A DNA stretch of 63,166 nt from Pseudanabaena sp. FACHB-1998 (GCF_014696355.1 NZ_JACJQA010000002.1:1-63166), one strand, 5' to 3'. Positions 1-8,507 are shown, counted from the stretch's first letter. Program-made: numbers and translations. Notes: generated by a model not told the origin, from the letters alone.

Positions 1-113
1 AAACTACTGATTAGGTAATCTGAGTATAGGTCTAAGAACTTTCTGTCCATACCTTTCAACCTCTGTCGGAGTCTATCTTTACTCTACTCTGTTTTCCTTC
101 CACGTAACATCAG

Positions 114-1982
114 TTAGTAACAAAGACCAATATTAGAAAAATACGAGCTTCTCATATTAAACATGGAAAAATGGTAAGGATTTGTGCGTTCAAATGGAAT
201 ATCTTTAAAGTAGTTTTTTGATAATTCGCCAGAAAGCTCATGGAATTTCATAGCTTCATGGATATTACCGAGTTGATTTTGTGCATATCCTAATATTCGG
301 TATAGTCCCGCGCGAAAATAAATATTATTAATCATATTTTCGTGTTCTAATATTTTAGAGATTACTAGAATGATTTGTTGAGAAAACCCTAGTCTCCAAC
401 AAGCGAATCCAAAGTTAGCAAATTCATCTTCATCATTATCTTTTAGCTCGAAAATTACTGAAGCAGATAATTCATAATCGTTTACTTCAAAATAATGATG
501 AATTACTTCAAATCCGAGTACAGCATCTTCTACGGTTGTAATTCGTGCAATTTTATGCATAAAGAACTGAGCAGCTTTTCGGTTAGTAGTTTCCCAATCT
601 ATTTTATTTTTTATCAAGCGTAATTTTGCACACTCTCGAACAGCAGGATGTAAATAATATTCACCTTTAACTTCAATTAGAGAACTTTTAATTAAATAAT
701 CTACAACACAAGCTCGTCGAGACTCAGGGACATCCCATAACAAACAAATCAACCCCTCAAAAGGAACAGTTTTTACATCCTGATAGCGATAGCAACCCAT
801 TCGACAGAGCAATTTATAAGCATCAGGTTGATTGTCTCGCAACCAATCCATTTCCACCGAAATCAAAGTTTCTAATTCCGAATCCGCCAACAAAGCATCC
901 TTGTATCGACTCCAATAAGCTCCAATATTGCCATCAAAACGGTTCTTAATCGCACCATGCAGAATATCCATTACCTTCGCATTCCCATTATAGGCATCAC
1001 GCATCTGCACTAGCGCATCAGAATCCGCCCCATTCTCGTAATCATGGAAATATTGCCGCCATGCCGTAATGTCTAGCCCCTCTAGTGAATACTCATGTAC
1101 TTTCGCTCTTGTAGCAATCAGCGATCGCCGACTGGTGATCAGCGTAAACGAAAAGACATCGCGATCGCCCAACACTGCTAACAAAGCATCATAGCCGCGC
1201 AATTTCTCCCGAAAGCGATAATTCTCATCTAGCGCAGGTTCGAGATTATCGATTAGCACTCCGATAGGATTTGCCCGATCCGCTAACTTCTCTCCCAAAA
1301 TACCCAAGTTAATCCCAAAGTCCCGACTAGGCTCCTCATCAAAATCCTTCCGCAAAATTTGCGATACCTTCTCTTCCGCAGGCGTAACGTTCCCTGACTC
1401 CAATCCCATCTCTATCCGAATCACTTTTTTAAAGTTCGTCTGCAAAAATTCCCGCGCTAATGTTGACTTACCAACGCCTGCGCCTGACTTTACTAAAACG
1501 AGCTTGTATTGCTTTCTCAGGTTTGTGAGATTAGTTAGATCGCGATCGCGTCCAATAAATTCAAGTGGTGTTAGTTCTTGGGTGCGATCGAGGATAGGGA
1601 TATTTTGAGGATTAGGTGGGGTTGAGGGGCGATCGCTTACATGAACAGTACTTTTATTGTTGGATAGTAAATCCTCATAAAATTCATCATAAATGTGGGG
1701 CTGAGTTACTTCATCAGGGATATACGTCAGACAAAGTTTCAGTAACTTTTGACGATGAACTTTTTTCTCAGGACTATCTTTGCCATTATCGCTTTTTATT
1801 TTATTTCGTTTAATTCCAAAGACTGTAGCAATGTTAGTGATATTTCTGTTTATAGATGATCTATCAACATCCCGAAGGGCTGCAATTTCATCGTCATTTT
1901 TACTTTTTAGAAAATATTCAAAGTCAACTTTCTGGGTTGGAGTTAAGCCTTTTCGTTTGCTATCAAATTCTTGCTTGTCCAT
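114..1982 (-). CDS. STAND-type NTPase with N-terminal HTH-like domain
   Basis: A 622-residue protein. Residues ~10-60 look like a helix-turn-helix unit (LTPTQK...SSINRNI). This arrangement is common in cyanobacterial signalling NTPases. FIGRDRDL at ~143 leads into a P-loop, SGAGVGKST (~166-174). A Walker B-like strand, GVLIDNLEPAL, follows at ~240. The C-terminal part has weak TPR-like helices (AGLYRILGYAQNQLGNIHEAM). STAND NTPases act as ligand-sensing switches, some of them in phage defence; no effector domain is visible here. The protein stops soon after the first TPR-like helices, so it may be a short member or lack its sensor. The start is an ATG at 1982. The neighbours are toxin-antitoxin-like genes, so an accessory or defence role is inferred only. 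Confidence 0.75.
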   Translation of the reverse strand: MDKQEFDSKRKGLTPTQKVDFEYFLKSKNDDEIAALRDVDRSSINRNITNIATVFGIKRNKIKSDNGKDSPEKKVHRQKLLKLCLTYIPDEVTQPHIYDEFYEDLLSNNKSTVHVSDRPSTPPNPQNIPILDRTQELTPLEFIGRDRDLTNLTNLRKQYKLVLVKSGAGVGKSTLAREFLQTNFKKVIRIEMGLESGNVTPAEEKVSQILRKDFDEEPSRDFGINLGILGEKLADRANPIGVLIDNLEPALDENYRFREKLRGYDALLAVLGDRDVFSFTLITSRRSLIATRAKVHEYSLEGLDITAWRQYFHDYENGADSDALVQMRDAYNGNAKVMDILHGAIKNRFDGNIGAYWSRYKDALLADSELETLISVEMDWLRDNQPDAYKLLCRMGCYRYQDVKTVPFEGLICLLWDVPESRRACVVDYLIKSSLIEVKGEYYLHPAVRECAKLRLIKNKIDWETTNRKAAQFFMHKIARITTVEDAVLGFEVIHHYFEVNDYELSASVIFELKDNDEDEFANFGFACWRLGFSQQIILVISKILEHENMINNIYFRAGLYRILGYAQNQLGNIHEAMKFHELSGELSKNYFKDIPFERTNPYHFSMFNMRSSYFSNIGLCY

Positions 1983-2036
1983 TATGCCCTGTCGCTAAAC
2001 CTTTAAACCTGACACTACCTATGATACTATGAATAA

Positions 2037-2290
2037 ATGGGAAAGTTAAGCAAACTAATCCAAAAATTTTAGCCAGTCCGCCAGAAGTCAGATTTGAGGA
2101 AGTCCGCACCCTGCTTGAAGGGCTAGGCTTTCACGAAGCGCGGTCAAAAGGCAGCCATCATGTTTTTCGAAACGAACTAGGGAGACAGTTAACTATCCCC
2201 AAAACAGGCGGTCAGAAAGTCAAGCGCCCATATATACAAAAAATTGTCGAAATGCTCAATTTAGAGGACTGGAAAGATGACAATAACTAA
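2037..2290 (+). pseudogene. hicA: HicA-type mRNA interferase, frameshifted near its 5' end
   Basis: From 2066 to 2290 the frame encodes a HicA body: VRFEEVRTLLEGLGF, then the catalytic GSHHVF and TIPKTGGQKVKRPYI. This frame has no ATG upstream. An ATG at 2037 starts MGKLSKLIQK in another frame and reaches TAG after an A5T4 run (2062-2070). A single extra A there would join both halves into an ~84-residue protein of normal HicA size. The 3' end overlaps hicB by 14 bases, the usual toxin-antitoxin coupling. The gene could be an inactivated toxin, a sequencing error in a homopolymer, or a gene read by slippage. The family assignment is strong; its functional state is unknown. Confidence 0.75.
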
Positions 2291-2675
2291 ACCCAATAAA
2301 TCAACTTCTCAACGTCAGTCTTTAGACTATTACCTCAAACTCACCTATCCGATCACTTTCTATCCCGATCCTGATGGTAGTTATGTAGCTGAAATCAAAG
2401 ACTTAAATGGCTGTCTGACTCAAGGCGAAACTATCGAAGAAGCCGTTACCAATATCAATGAAGCCCGTGAGTTATGGATAGAAACCGCCTACGAATACGG
2501 TGATGCAATTCCCTTACCTAGTTCTGAATCTGAGTATAGCGGTAAACTCATGCTGCGGATGCCCAAAGGTCTACATCATCGACTAGCCACTCTAGCCAAA
2601 AGCGAAGGTGTAAGCCTCAATCAATACCTCCTCTTCCTACTTAGTTCTGCCACAGGTAAATCTGCATTGCACTAG
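2277..2675 (+). CDS. hicB: HicB-family antitoxin
   Basis: The 132-residue protein has two parts. Residues ~17-80 carry the HicB partial RNase H-like fold (YYLKLTYPITFYPDPDGSYVA, then GCLTQGETIEEAVTNINEA). Residues ~90-132 resemble a HicB ribbon-helix-helix DNA-binding tail (GKLMLRMPKGLHHRLATLA, SLNQYLLFLL). HicB antitoxins bind HicA and repress their own promoter. The ATG lies inside the 3' end of the hicA reading frame, so translation is probably coupled. The antitoxin is intact although the toxin gene upstream is frameshifted. Confidence 0.88.
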   Translation: MTITKPNKSTSQRQSLDYYLKLTYPITFYPDPDGSYVAEIKDLNGCLTQGETIEEAVTNINEARELWIETAYEYGDAIPLPSSESEYSGKLMLRMPKGLHHRLATLAKSEGVSLNQYLLFLLSSATGKSALH

Positions 2676-2837
2676 ACAAAATTTATGTGCGTTTTTGTCT
2701 GTGCATTTTTGCACAAGTACTTGGACAGTGCATTTTTGCATATTTGTCAAAAATATTGAGTGTTTCTTTTAACCTGAGTTCATCTCACAAAGAGACAAGT
2801 AAATCGATTGCAAGTATGTAACTCTGGTAATTCAAAC

Positions 2838-3197
2838 ATGAAAGACAAAATAAAAATTCTTCTCGCGTCTTGTTTAAGTGCGGTTTCAAGTATCCCAACC
2901 TTTATGGTTATGCCGCAAGAATCTTCAGCCGCACAAAGGCTTGGCGGTCTCAATATTACTCAAGATGTATGTAGATCTCAAACTTATGTTCTCTATGTAA
3001 AGCCTGTCGTGCTAAATAGTGGAGATGCCTATTCTTGGCGTTGTCGAGTCTATCCTTTACCTTTTCTTTCGGGACCATATTTGTATCAGACAGGGATTGA
3101 TCTGACACGAGTTTGTCAACAGCAATATGGAGGACGGGGCGCTTACGCTTCACCTATGAATACCCGAGATGCTTACTCTTGGCAATGCTTTAGGTAG
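2838..3197 (+). CDS. Small secreted protein with two DAYSWxC motifs
   Basis: I start this at the ATG at 2838; a longer in-frame form from 2808 would place hydrophilic residues before the signal peptide. The first ~32 residues are a Sec-type signal (KDKIKILLASCLSAVSS...SSAAQ). The mature part holds two related units. Each has a Cys followed by DAYSW-x-C (VCRSQTY...DAYSWRC; VCQQQYGGRG...DAYSWQC), so four cysteines probably form two disulfides. Similar Cys-rich repeats occur in secreted cyanobacterial proteins of unknown function. The next gene downstream is also a secreted protein. Confidence 0.6.
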   Translation: MKDKIKILLASCLSAVSSIPTFMVMPQESSAAQRLGGLNITQDVCRSQTYVLYVKPVVLNSGDAYSWRCRVYPLPFLSGPYLYQTGIDLTRVCQQQYGGRGAYASPMNTRDAYSWQCFR

Positions 3198-3300
3198 TAG
3201 CGTTAGGCAACATTAGGATCTCTTCTTGATTTTAGCGATCGCTATTTCTATCTTTTATTTAGAAAAAGCGATCGCTTTTCCCACGTTAAGGTTGTATCTC

Positions 3301-3816
3301 ATGCGTATTAAATATTCACTAACTTTATCTGTAGGCACTAGTGTTACTTTGCTACTCTATCCAGCAAAAATTCAAGCACAGTTCGATCCAAATCTTATTA
3401 ATCAACAAATCCCTCAAAGCCTAGTAGATAGTCCAAACAATTCTCCAAACATTAATATTCCTACATCAAATTTTCCTTTAGGAGATATCAATCAACAGGG
3501 AGGAATAATTAACAATAACGGATTATCAGGACAACAAATCAATTGTGGACGAGCTTGCCTGTATTTCTATTCTGATTTTTCTAAAAATGATGCTCGATTT
3601 GGTGCAGGAATTAATATTCCACTTTTCGCCCCCGAAAATGAATTAACTACCGCCCAATCAAAAAAGACTCTTTATGACGTAGAAAGTGGTTATATCAAAT
3701 CTATTTCAGAAGCTTGTCAAACTAAAGATATTGTACGAGCAGAACTTAGCGCAAAAGGATTAGCACGAATTTGGCAGGTAGATTACAAGACCTTACTTCG
3801 CCCTAGCTGCGGCTAG
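3301..3816 (+). CDS. Secreted hypothetical protein
   Basis: I do not recognise this family. The ATG at 3301 is preferred over a TTG at 3226, because it puts a signal peptide (MRIKYSLTLSVGTSVTLLLYPAKIQA, cleavage after AQA-like residues) at the start. The mature protein of ~145 residues begins with an Asn/Gln/Pro-rich stretch of low complexity. It continues with a more ordered region containing NCGRACLYFYSDFSKNDARFG and two further cysteines (SEACQT, RPSCG). It lies 7 bases upstream of a small membrane-protein gene on the same strand, so the two may be co-transcribed. Confidence 0.55.
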   Translation: MRIKYSLTLSVGTSVTLLLYPAKIQAQFDPNLINQQIPQSLVDSPNNSPNINIPTSNFPLGDINQQGGIINNNGLSGQQINCGRACLYFYSDFSKNDARFGAGINIPLFAPENELTTAQSKKTLYDVESGYIKSISEACQTKDIVRAELSAKGLARIWQVDYKTLLRPSCG

Positions 3817-3823
3817 TAAATCA

Positions 3824-4030
3824 ATGTTTAAATTCACGATCGCACTTTTAAAATATTTTGCATTTTTCATCATTGGCATATTCCTCGCATTTCCCATATC
3901 AGCCATGTTTGGCGCGATCGCCATCCTCCTCTCCTATCTCCCCCTCATCTGGCAAATCCTTTGGCGGACAGGGCTAGGACTAATGATGCTGACAGCGATC
4001 GCCTTATTCTTTCAAGCATTGAAAAACTGA
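3824..4030 (+). CDS. Small membrane protein, two predicted TM helices
   Basis: A 68-residue, very hydrophobic protein with two membrane segments (about residues 8-38 and 40-64). It has a basic N terminus (MFKFT) and C terminus (KN). No family was recognised. It starts 7 bases after the stop of the secreted protein upstream and lacks a clear motif. The position and codon use (an internal HIP1-like site) fit a real gene, but function cannot be inferred. Confidence 0.45.
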   Translation: MFKFTIALLKYFAFFIIGIFLAFPISAMFGAIAILLSYLPLIWQILWRTGLGLMMLTAIALFFQALKN

Positions 4031-4063
4031 ACAGGCGATCGCTTAAAACATTCAAACTATGGA

Positions 4064-5647
4064 TTAGTTTTTGCCGACGATAAAATTGGACTGGAGGGAT
4101 TGAGTATATTTTGCACCGCTTTTGGTGGTTTGGATAATGGATATTTGCAAAGCTGCGTCATTATCGGCTCGGAGCCAAGGTGAACAGTAGCGACCCACAG
4201 GCAAAGTGTAATTACTTCCATTGACGATCGCCCCATCACTAGGAGCTAGCTTTGGCGGAATCTTGAAGGTGATGCTACGACGCTTTACATAATCGCTCGC
4301 CACCACACCTGTTGCTGATTGCTTGCTCAAACATTGCACTTCAATTTGCGAATCCTTCAGCAATTCACGAACATTACCGCGATCGCTTAGGAAGAGTTGA
4401 TTGTCAGTACCAACACCTGAAACTTTTTGCAATTGGAAAGCACTTACGCGATCAGGATTAAAGCCGCCCGTAATCTTGACTACTTGTAGATTCTCAGAAT
4501 TAATAGGAAGTACTTGATATTCCAAGGTTCCCGCCAGTTGATATTGAATCTCAGCATTTTCATTACGGACTGCAACTGTGCCGCCAATTTCTACGCGATC
4601 GATTCCTAAAGCTGCGGGGGGTTCTGTAGCAGCCCATTCAAAGCGATAGAAGAGTCGAGCCGTATCTTTGAGATAGGTGTAAGTATCGGCGACATCAGAA
4701 CTAGGACTGAGCAAACGTGCTAAGCCTCGACGTTCTACCCAGATATTTTTAATTAGAGGTACTTTTTTGCCGATCGCCGTAGTTAAGATGTCGCGATCGT
4801 TAATGATTTCCGCAGGAATATCGAGGCGTGGAACGAGTGTAACTCTACCGTAATTACCTGTTTCTCCATTTTTACCATTGCCACTAGATTCACCATCTAT
4901 TCCATTTTGGCAAGAATAGTACTCAGTGCGAGAAATGCCTTTATTGGTGCGACGATAGAGCCAATCGCCTTGACGGTATTCGGAGGTTCGAGAAAAAGAA
5001 CGATTGAAATCTAGATCAAATCCATCATTAGAACGACCACAAAGTTTAGTCTCATTGGAATGATATGTCCATGCTGCCTTCGCATCATTAAAAGGACGAC
5101 GCTCAGTTTCGATGGTGCAGTACTTAATCCGCCAATCTCTTTCTTGACAATTACAGCCTTTGCCACCCACAGCACCACGTCCATTTCGTCCGCCCCTACC
5201 GCCAGAGTTGCGAATTTCTAACTGTTTTAGCGCGGCAATATCGGTATAAAAGACAGTAGCATTACCGCCATTACCGCCACGTCCTCCATTTCCTGCATTA
5301 CCACCACGTCCTCCCGTTGCGCCAATGAGGGAATATTCAGGTCGATAGGGCTGTTCGCAACTACTAGCCGATCGCCCTGCGGTTCCGTCTTCTCCATCTT
5401 CGCCATTGGTTCCCGATAGGTCATAGGCAGCAGGTTTACCCTCAACGACAACTTTGATGTTTTGCCCATCTTTGCCTTCGCGTCCATCACGTCCATTGGT
5501 TCCATCCTGTCCAGATTGCCCAAAAATGTTCTGGGCGATCGCATTGCCACTGGATAAACTAAGTATCAAGAGGGTGATTGGGAATGATGAAGTTGATTTA
5601 GCAATTAATTGAGTAATTAATAATTGTGGCGATCGATTTTTTCGCAT
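4064..5647 (-). CDS. Secreted collagen-like Gly-X-Y protein
   Basis: 527 residues. An N-terminal signal peptide (KSTSSFPITLLILSLSSGNAIAQ, residues ~16-38) is followed directly by collagen-like triplets (GQSGQDGTNGRDGREGKDGQ). More Gly-rich blocks (GTNGEDGEDGTAG, GGRGGNAGNGGRGGNGGN, GGRGGRNGRGAVGGKG) alternate with a Cys-rich stretch (KGCNCQERDWRIKYC). The C-terminal ~250 residues are non-repetitive and probably form a folded beta-rich domain. Bacterial collagen-like proteins often form triple-helical stalks on the cell surface. Whether this one trimerises is not shown. It is transcribed opposite to the small secreted genes at 2.8-4.0 kb. Confidence 0.7.
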   Translation of the reverse strand: MRKNRSPQLLITQLIAKSTSSFPITLLILSLSSGNAIAQNIFGQSGQDGTNGRDGREGKDGQNIKVVVEGKPAAYDLSGTNGEDGEDGTAGRSASSCEQPYRPEYSLIGATGGRGGNAGNGGRGGNGGNATVFYTDIAALKQLEIRNSGGRGGRNGRGAVGGKGCNCQERDWRIKYCTIETERRPFNDAKAAWTYHSNETKLCGRSNDGFDLDFNRSFSRTSEYRQGDWLYRRTNKGISRTEYYSCQNGIDGESSGNGKNGETGNYGRVTLVPRLDIPAEIINDRDILTTAIGKKVPLIKNIWVERRGLARLLSPSSDVADTYTYLKDTARLFYRFEWAATEPPAALGIDRVEIGGTVAVRNENAEIQYQLAGTLEYQVLPINSENLQVVKITGGFNPDRVSAFQLQKVSGVGTDNQLFLSDRGNVRELLKDSQIEVQCLSKQSATGVVASDYVKRRSITFKIPPKLAPSDGAIVNGSNYTLPVGRYCSPWLRADNDAALQISIIQTTKSGAKYTQSLQSNFIVGKN

Positions 5648-5809
5648 AGGTAAAAACCTTTGAGATCAATTGAAAGGGTTTAGAGTATCAGAATAAATTG
5701 AAATTTCCTATGTTCCCACATAAGTATAAGCGCATGATTTTTTAGCACGGGTTTAAAGAAGTTATATCGCATTTTGATTATTAAAAATCAAACCCATCCC
5801 TATCCAAAA

Positions 5810-5844
5810 ATTAGTGGTGCAGCGCTTTGCACCGCACCACTAAT
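5810..5844. repeat. Palindrome upstream of the DUF433 gene
   Basis: Outer arms ATTAGTGGTGC/GCACCACTAAT pair perfectly around an inner GCGCTTTGC core. Same family as the other hairpins in this window. Confidence 0.7.
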
Positions 5845-5897
5845 TCTTAGTAAGACTGCTAGAATATGGCAACTTAGCTAGGCGAAAACACAACATC

Positions 5898-6209
5898 ATG
5901 TTAACCCTCAGTTATCCGCACATCGAAAAAAATGACCACCAGTCTGCACACTTGCAACGCTTGCCACGCATTAGAATTGCCCAAATTGTTATGGACTATA
6001 TTGCCTATGGCTGGTCAGTAGAGGAAATCTGTCGTCAACACCTATACTTAACCCTAGCCGAAGCTCACGCAGTAATGGGCTACTATTTTGACCATCAAGA
6101 AGAAATTGACCAAGAAATCAGGCAAGAATGGCAGCAAGTTCAAGAAAATATGACTCAATCCTCAAAGTCACCCTTCTACATTCGTATGAAAGCCAAAGGA
6201 TTGCTGTAG
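5898..6209 (+). CDS. DUF433 antitoxin-like protein
   Basis: 103 residues. The middle (RIAQIVMDYIAYGWSVEEICRQHLYLTLAEAHAVMGYYFDHQEEIDQEI) is the DUF433 helix-turn-helix signature: a two-helix reader followed by AEAHAALAYY-like residues. DUF433 proteins are usually encoded just upstream of a DUF5615 PIN-like protein, as here. The stop codon TAG directly precedes the ATG of that partner, so the pair is translationally coupled. It probably neutralises the partner and represses transcription (family knowledge). Confidence 0.8.
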   Translation: MLTLSYPHIEKNDHQSAHLQRLPRIRIAQIVMDYIAYGWSVEEICRQHLYLTLAEAHAVMGYYFDHQEEIDQEIRQEWQQVQENMTQSSKSPFYIRMKAKGLL

Positions 6210-6560
6210 ATGGCTATTGTGTTGTACATGGATGTTCATGTTCCTCAAGCGATTACTGATCAGTTGCGTCGTCGAAGCATCGATGTATTAACGGCATTTG
6301 AGGACGCAACTATAGAACTTCCTGATGATCAGCTTTTATTAAGAGTGACAGAACTTAAGCGTGTTCTCTTTACTCAAGATATCCGCTTTAGAGTATTAGC
6401 CGAAACTTGGCAGATAGAAGGAAAACATTTTTCAGGATTAATCTTTGGTCATCAACTTGGTGGCACGATTGGTCAGTTTGTTAAAGATTTAGAATTGATT
6501 GCTAAGGCTTCGGAGCCTGATGAATGGATCAATGCAGTTGAATATATTCCCTTCAAGTGA
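6210..6560 (+). CDS. DUF5615 PIN-like toxin candidate
   Basis: 116 residues of the DUF5615 (Mut7-C/PIN-like) type. VLYMDVHVPQAITDQLRRRSIDVLTAFED carries the N-terminal acidic residues. The middle has DDQLLLRVTELKRVLFTQDIRF, where TQD is the second acidic site. GLIFGHQLGGTIGQFVKDLELI follows. The usual N-terminal 'D-E-N/H-V' reads D-V-H-V here. It is the likely nuclease half of the DUF433/DUF5615 pair. Toxicity has not been shown for most members, so toxin is inference. Confidence 0.75.
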   Translation: MAIVLYMDVHVPQAITDQLRRRSIDVLTAFEDATIELPDDQLLLRVTELKRVLFTQDIRFRVLAETWQIEGKHFSGLIFGHQLGGTIGQFVKDLELIAKASEPDEWINAVEYIPFK

Positions 6561-6641
6561 TATTGAGCGCCAATCTTATACCAAAACTAAAAATGGCTAA
6601 GTGATTTTTAGTTTAAAAAACTTTACTGAGTATGGTTTTCA

Positions 6642-6673
6642 ATTCACAAAAGTGTATCTACACTTTTGTGAAT
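6642..6673. repeat. Near-perfect palindrome, 15-bp arms
   Basis: ATTCACAAAAGTGTA pairs with its complement across a 2-base centre. It lacks the GC-NNN-GC core of the main family and resembles the AATTCCCAAAAGTGTTG repeats at 42.9 kb. Confidence 0.6.
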
Positions 6674-6708
6674 CGGTATTATAGGGTGCGTTAATGAAAT
6701 GCTTTGTC

Positions 6709-6761
6709 AGCCCTCAAAAGAAAAAAGCAGTGCTTTGCACTAGCTTTTTCTTTTGAGGGCT
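6709..6761. repeat. Palindrome with AGTGC-TTT-GCACT core
   Basis: AGCCCTCAAAAGAAAAA arms pair with one bulge around a TTT triloop. It lies between the DUF5615 gene and the next gene. Confidence 0.7.
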
Positions 6762-6779
6762 ACAGCGATAAAATATGGT

Positions 6780-6812
6780 GTTGAGAATTTTGCCTACGGC
6801 AAAATTCTCAAC
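6780..6812. repeat. Palindrome, 15-bp perfect arms, TAC loop
   Basis: GTTGAGAATTTTGCC / complement around TAC. It ends 29 bases before the ATG at 6842. Confidence 0.75.
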
Positions 6813-6841
6813 CTGATTAACTTTTGGAAAATTAAAAATTT

Positions 6842-7147
6842 ATGTCTCTTAATCAAAATCAAGGTCAAAAACTTGAAACCTATAGCAGTAAACATCCCCA
6901 AGAAGTTTTACTTGTGAAATTAGAAATTGATGGCGAATTTGATGAAGTGATGATTTTTAAAGGATTTTCTAGCTCCTTGATGCGTTCTACTGCTTTTGAT
7001 CCTGATGTGCCTGTAATAAGCGATCGCGCCGAAATTATAACTATTGATCGCCTCCAAGCTCCCTATAAACCAAATCAACCTACTTATATCCAGCAAGGGA
7101 TGACAGGGGCGCAGTTTCAAGCTATGTATGAGATGGGAGAAGCTTGA
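6842..7147 (+). CDS. Short conserved cyanobacterial protein (DUF7734-like)
   Basis: 101 residues. The core HPQEVLLVKLEIDGEFDEVMIFKGFSSSLM, then TAFDPDVPV and ITIDRLQAPY, matches my memory of a small conserved cyanobacterial and plastid family now called DUF7734. The function is unknown. It ends 25 bases before the DUF815 ATPase gene on the same strand, so the two probably form an operon. The conserved motif FKGFSSSLMR suggests an intact protein. Confidence 0.65.
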   Translation: MSLNQNQGQKLETYSSKHPQEVLLVKLEIDGEFDEVMIFKGFSSSLMRSTAFDPDVPVISDRAEIITIDRLQAPYKPNQPTYIQQGMTGAQFQAMYEMGEA

Positions 7148-7172
7148 CTTAACTTAATATGCTTGCGGGAAT

Positions 7173-8507
7173 ATGCTGGAAGAGACGCGCCAATCAATCT
7201 ATGCCAAGCAGGTGAGGATCGCCTCATTACTGCTTTATCAGAATGTCCTCAATCAAGAAGCTTGGGGGGCTTATAACAGGCTATTGCAATGCCTCGCCAA
7301 TTATGCGCTCGATGGTCATGAAAATAGTTCACGAAGGTTAAGTTATTTATTTGCCTATGGCAAGTGGTTTCGGGCGATCGCGGCAACGGGCTATAACTGG
7401 CGAGATTATGTAATTGCTCAGATTCTTAGTTCAAATAATCCTTTTAGTCAGCAAGCGCAAACTACGGATCTAGATAAATTACCAATGGCTCTCATAGCGG
7501 CCGTCAAGCAAGATCTGCTCGTTTTAGAGGAATTAAGTTTGTGGGGAGGCGACAAATTAGTTGATTTTATTGAAGCTTTTGGCGATCGCTCGGTATCTTG
7601 GCAATTAAATAATAGTGATTTGTCCCGTTTATCAGTCCCTAAGCGCGAAATGATGATTAAATTTCAGTCAACGGACAACTGGACACAACTTGTGCCAGAT
7701 TTAATAGATTATTACAGGCATTCGGGTACAGGAATATTTACAGAATACGAAGCATTTCGCTGGCATAAGGGGCATTTGGAGGGGATTGCCTATCCTGACT
7801 TGGTGCAGTTGTCTGACTTAATTGGCTACGAGTCGCAACGTCAAGCTCTTTACAAAAATACAGAGGCATTTCTGGCGGGCTACCATTCTTTGCATGTGCT
7901 GCTCTATGGCAGTCGTGGCACAGGCAAATCATCAATGGTCAAATCTTTGATGTATGCCTATCGCGATCGCGGTTTGCGTTTAGTGGAAGTCGCCAAAAAT
8001 GATTTGAAGGATTTGCCCTTGATCGCTGAGACTTTGCGAAGCATACCGCAGAAATTCATTATTTTTGTGGATGATCTCTCCTTTGAAGAAGAAGGCGAGG
8101 ACTATAAGGCACTCAAGGTGATTTTAGAAGGTAATCTGTCCGCACAGCCCAATAATCTCTTGGTTTACGCCACTTCTAACCGTCGGCATTTATTGCGCGA
8201 ATATTTTAGCGATCGCCCAACGTTGAAAGATCTTAGTGAAAGAAAGGAAGTTAATCCTTGGGACACAGTGCAGGAAAAGCTATCCCTCAGCGATCGCTTT
8301 GGCTTAACGCTGACCTTTCTCAAGGCTGACCAAGAGATTTATCTCAAAATTGTGTATCATCTCGCTAAGCGTGCGGGTGTGGAATTGGCGATCGAAGATC
8401 TTAATTTTCGGGCTTTGCAATGGGCGACGCGTAATAATGGTCAATCAGGACGCACTGCTCAGCAATTTATCGACTTTTTAAAAGCCGATTTAGAAATCAA
8501 GAGTTAA
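7173..8507 (+). CDS. AAA+ ATPase of the DUF815 family
   Basis: 444 residues. The N-terminal ~190 residues are helical and family-specific. The ATPase domain has Walker A LLYGSRGTGKSSMVK (~residues 236-250) and Walker B IIFVDDLSFEEEGEDY (~285-300). A sensor-like segment LLVYATSNRRHLL and the family signature RPTLKDLSERKEVNPWDTVQEKLSLSDRFGL, with an arginine-finger candidate, follow. DUF815 proteins are MoxR/DnaC-like ATPases of unknown substrate. It follows the DUF7734-like gene closely. Start ATG at 7173. Confidence 0.82.
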   Translation: MLEETRQSIYAKQVRIASLLLYQNVLNQEAWGAYNRLLQCLANYALDGHENSSRRLSYLFAYGKWFRAIAATGYNWRDYVIAQILSSNNPFSQQAQTTDLDKLPMALIAAVKQDLLVLEELSLWGGDKLVDFIEAFGDRSVSWQLNNSDLSRLSVPKREMMIKFQSTDNWTQLVPDLIDYYRHSGTGIFTEYEAFRWHKGHLEGIAYPDLVQLSDLIGYESQRQALYKNTEAFLAGYHSLHVLLYGSRGTGKSSMVKSLMYAYRDRGLRLVEVAKNDLKDLPLIAETLRSIPQKFIIFVDDLSFEEEGEDYKALKVILEGNLSAQPNNLLVYATSNRRHLLREYFSDRPTLKDLSERKEVNPWDTVQEKLSLSDRFGLTLTFLKADQEIYLKIVYHLAKRAGVELAIEDLNFRALQWATRNNGQSGRTAQQFIDFLKADLEIKS

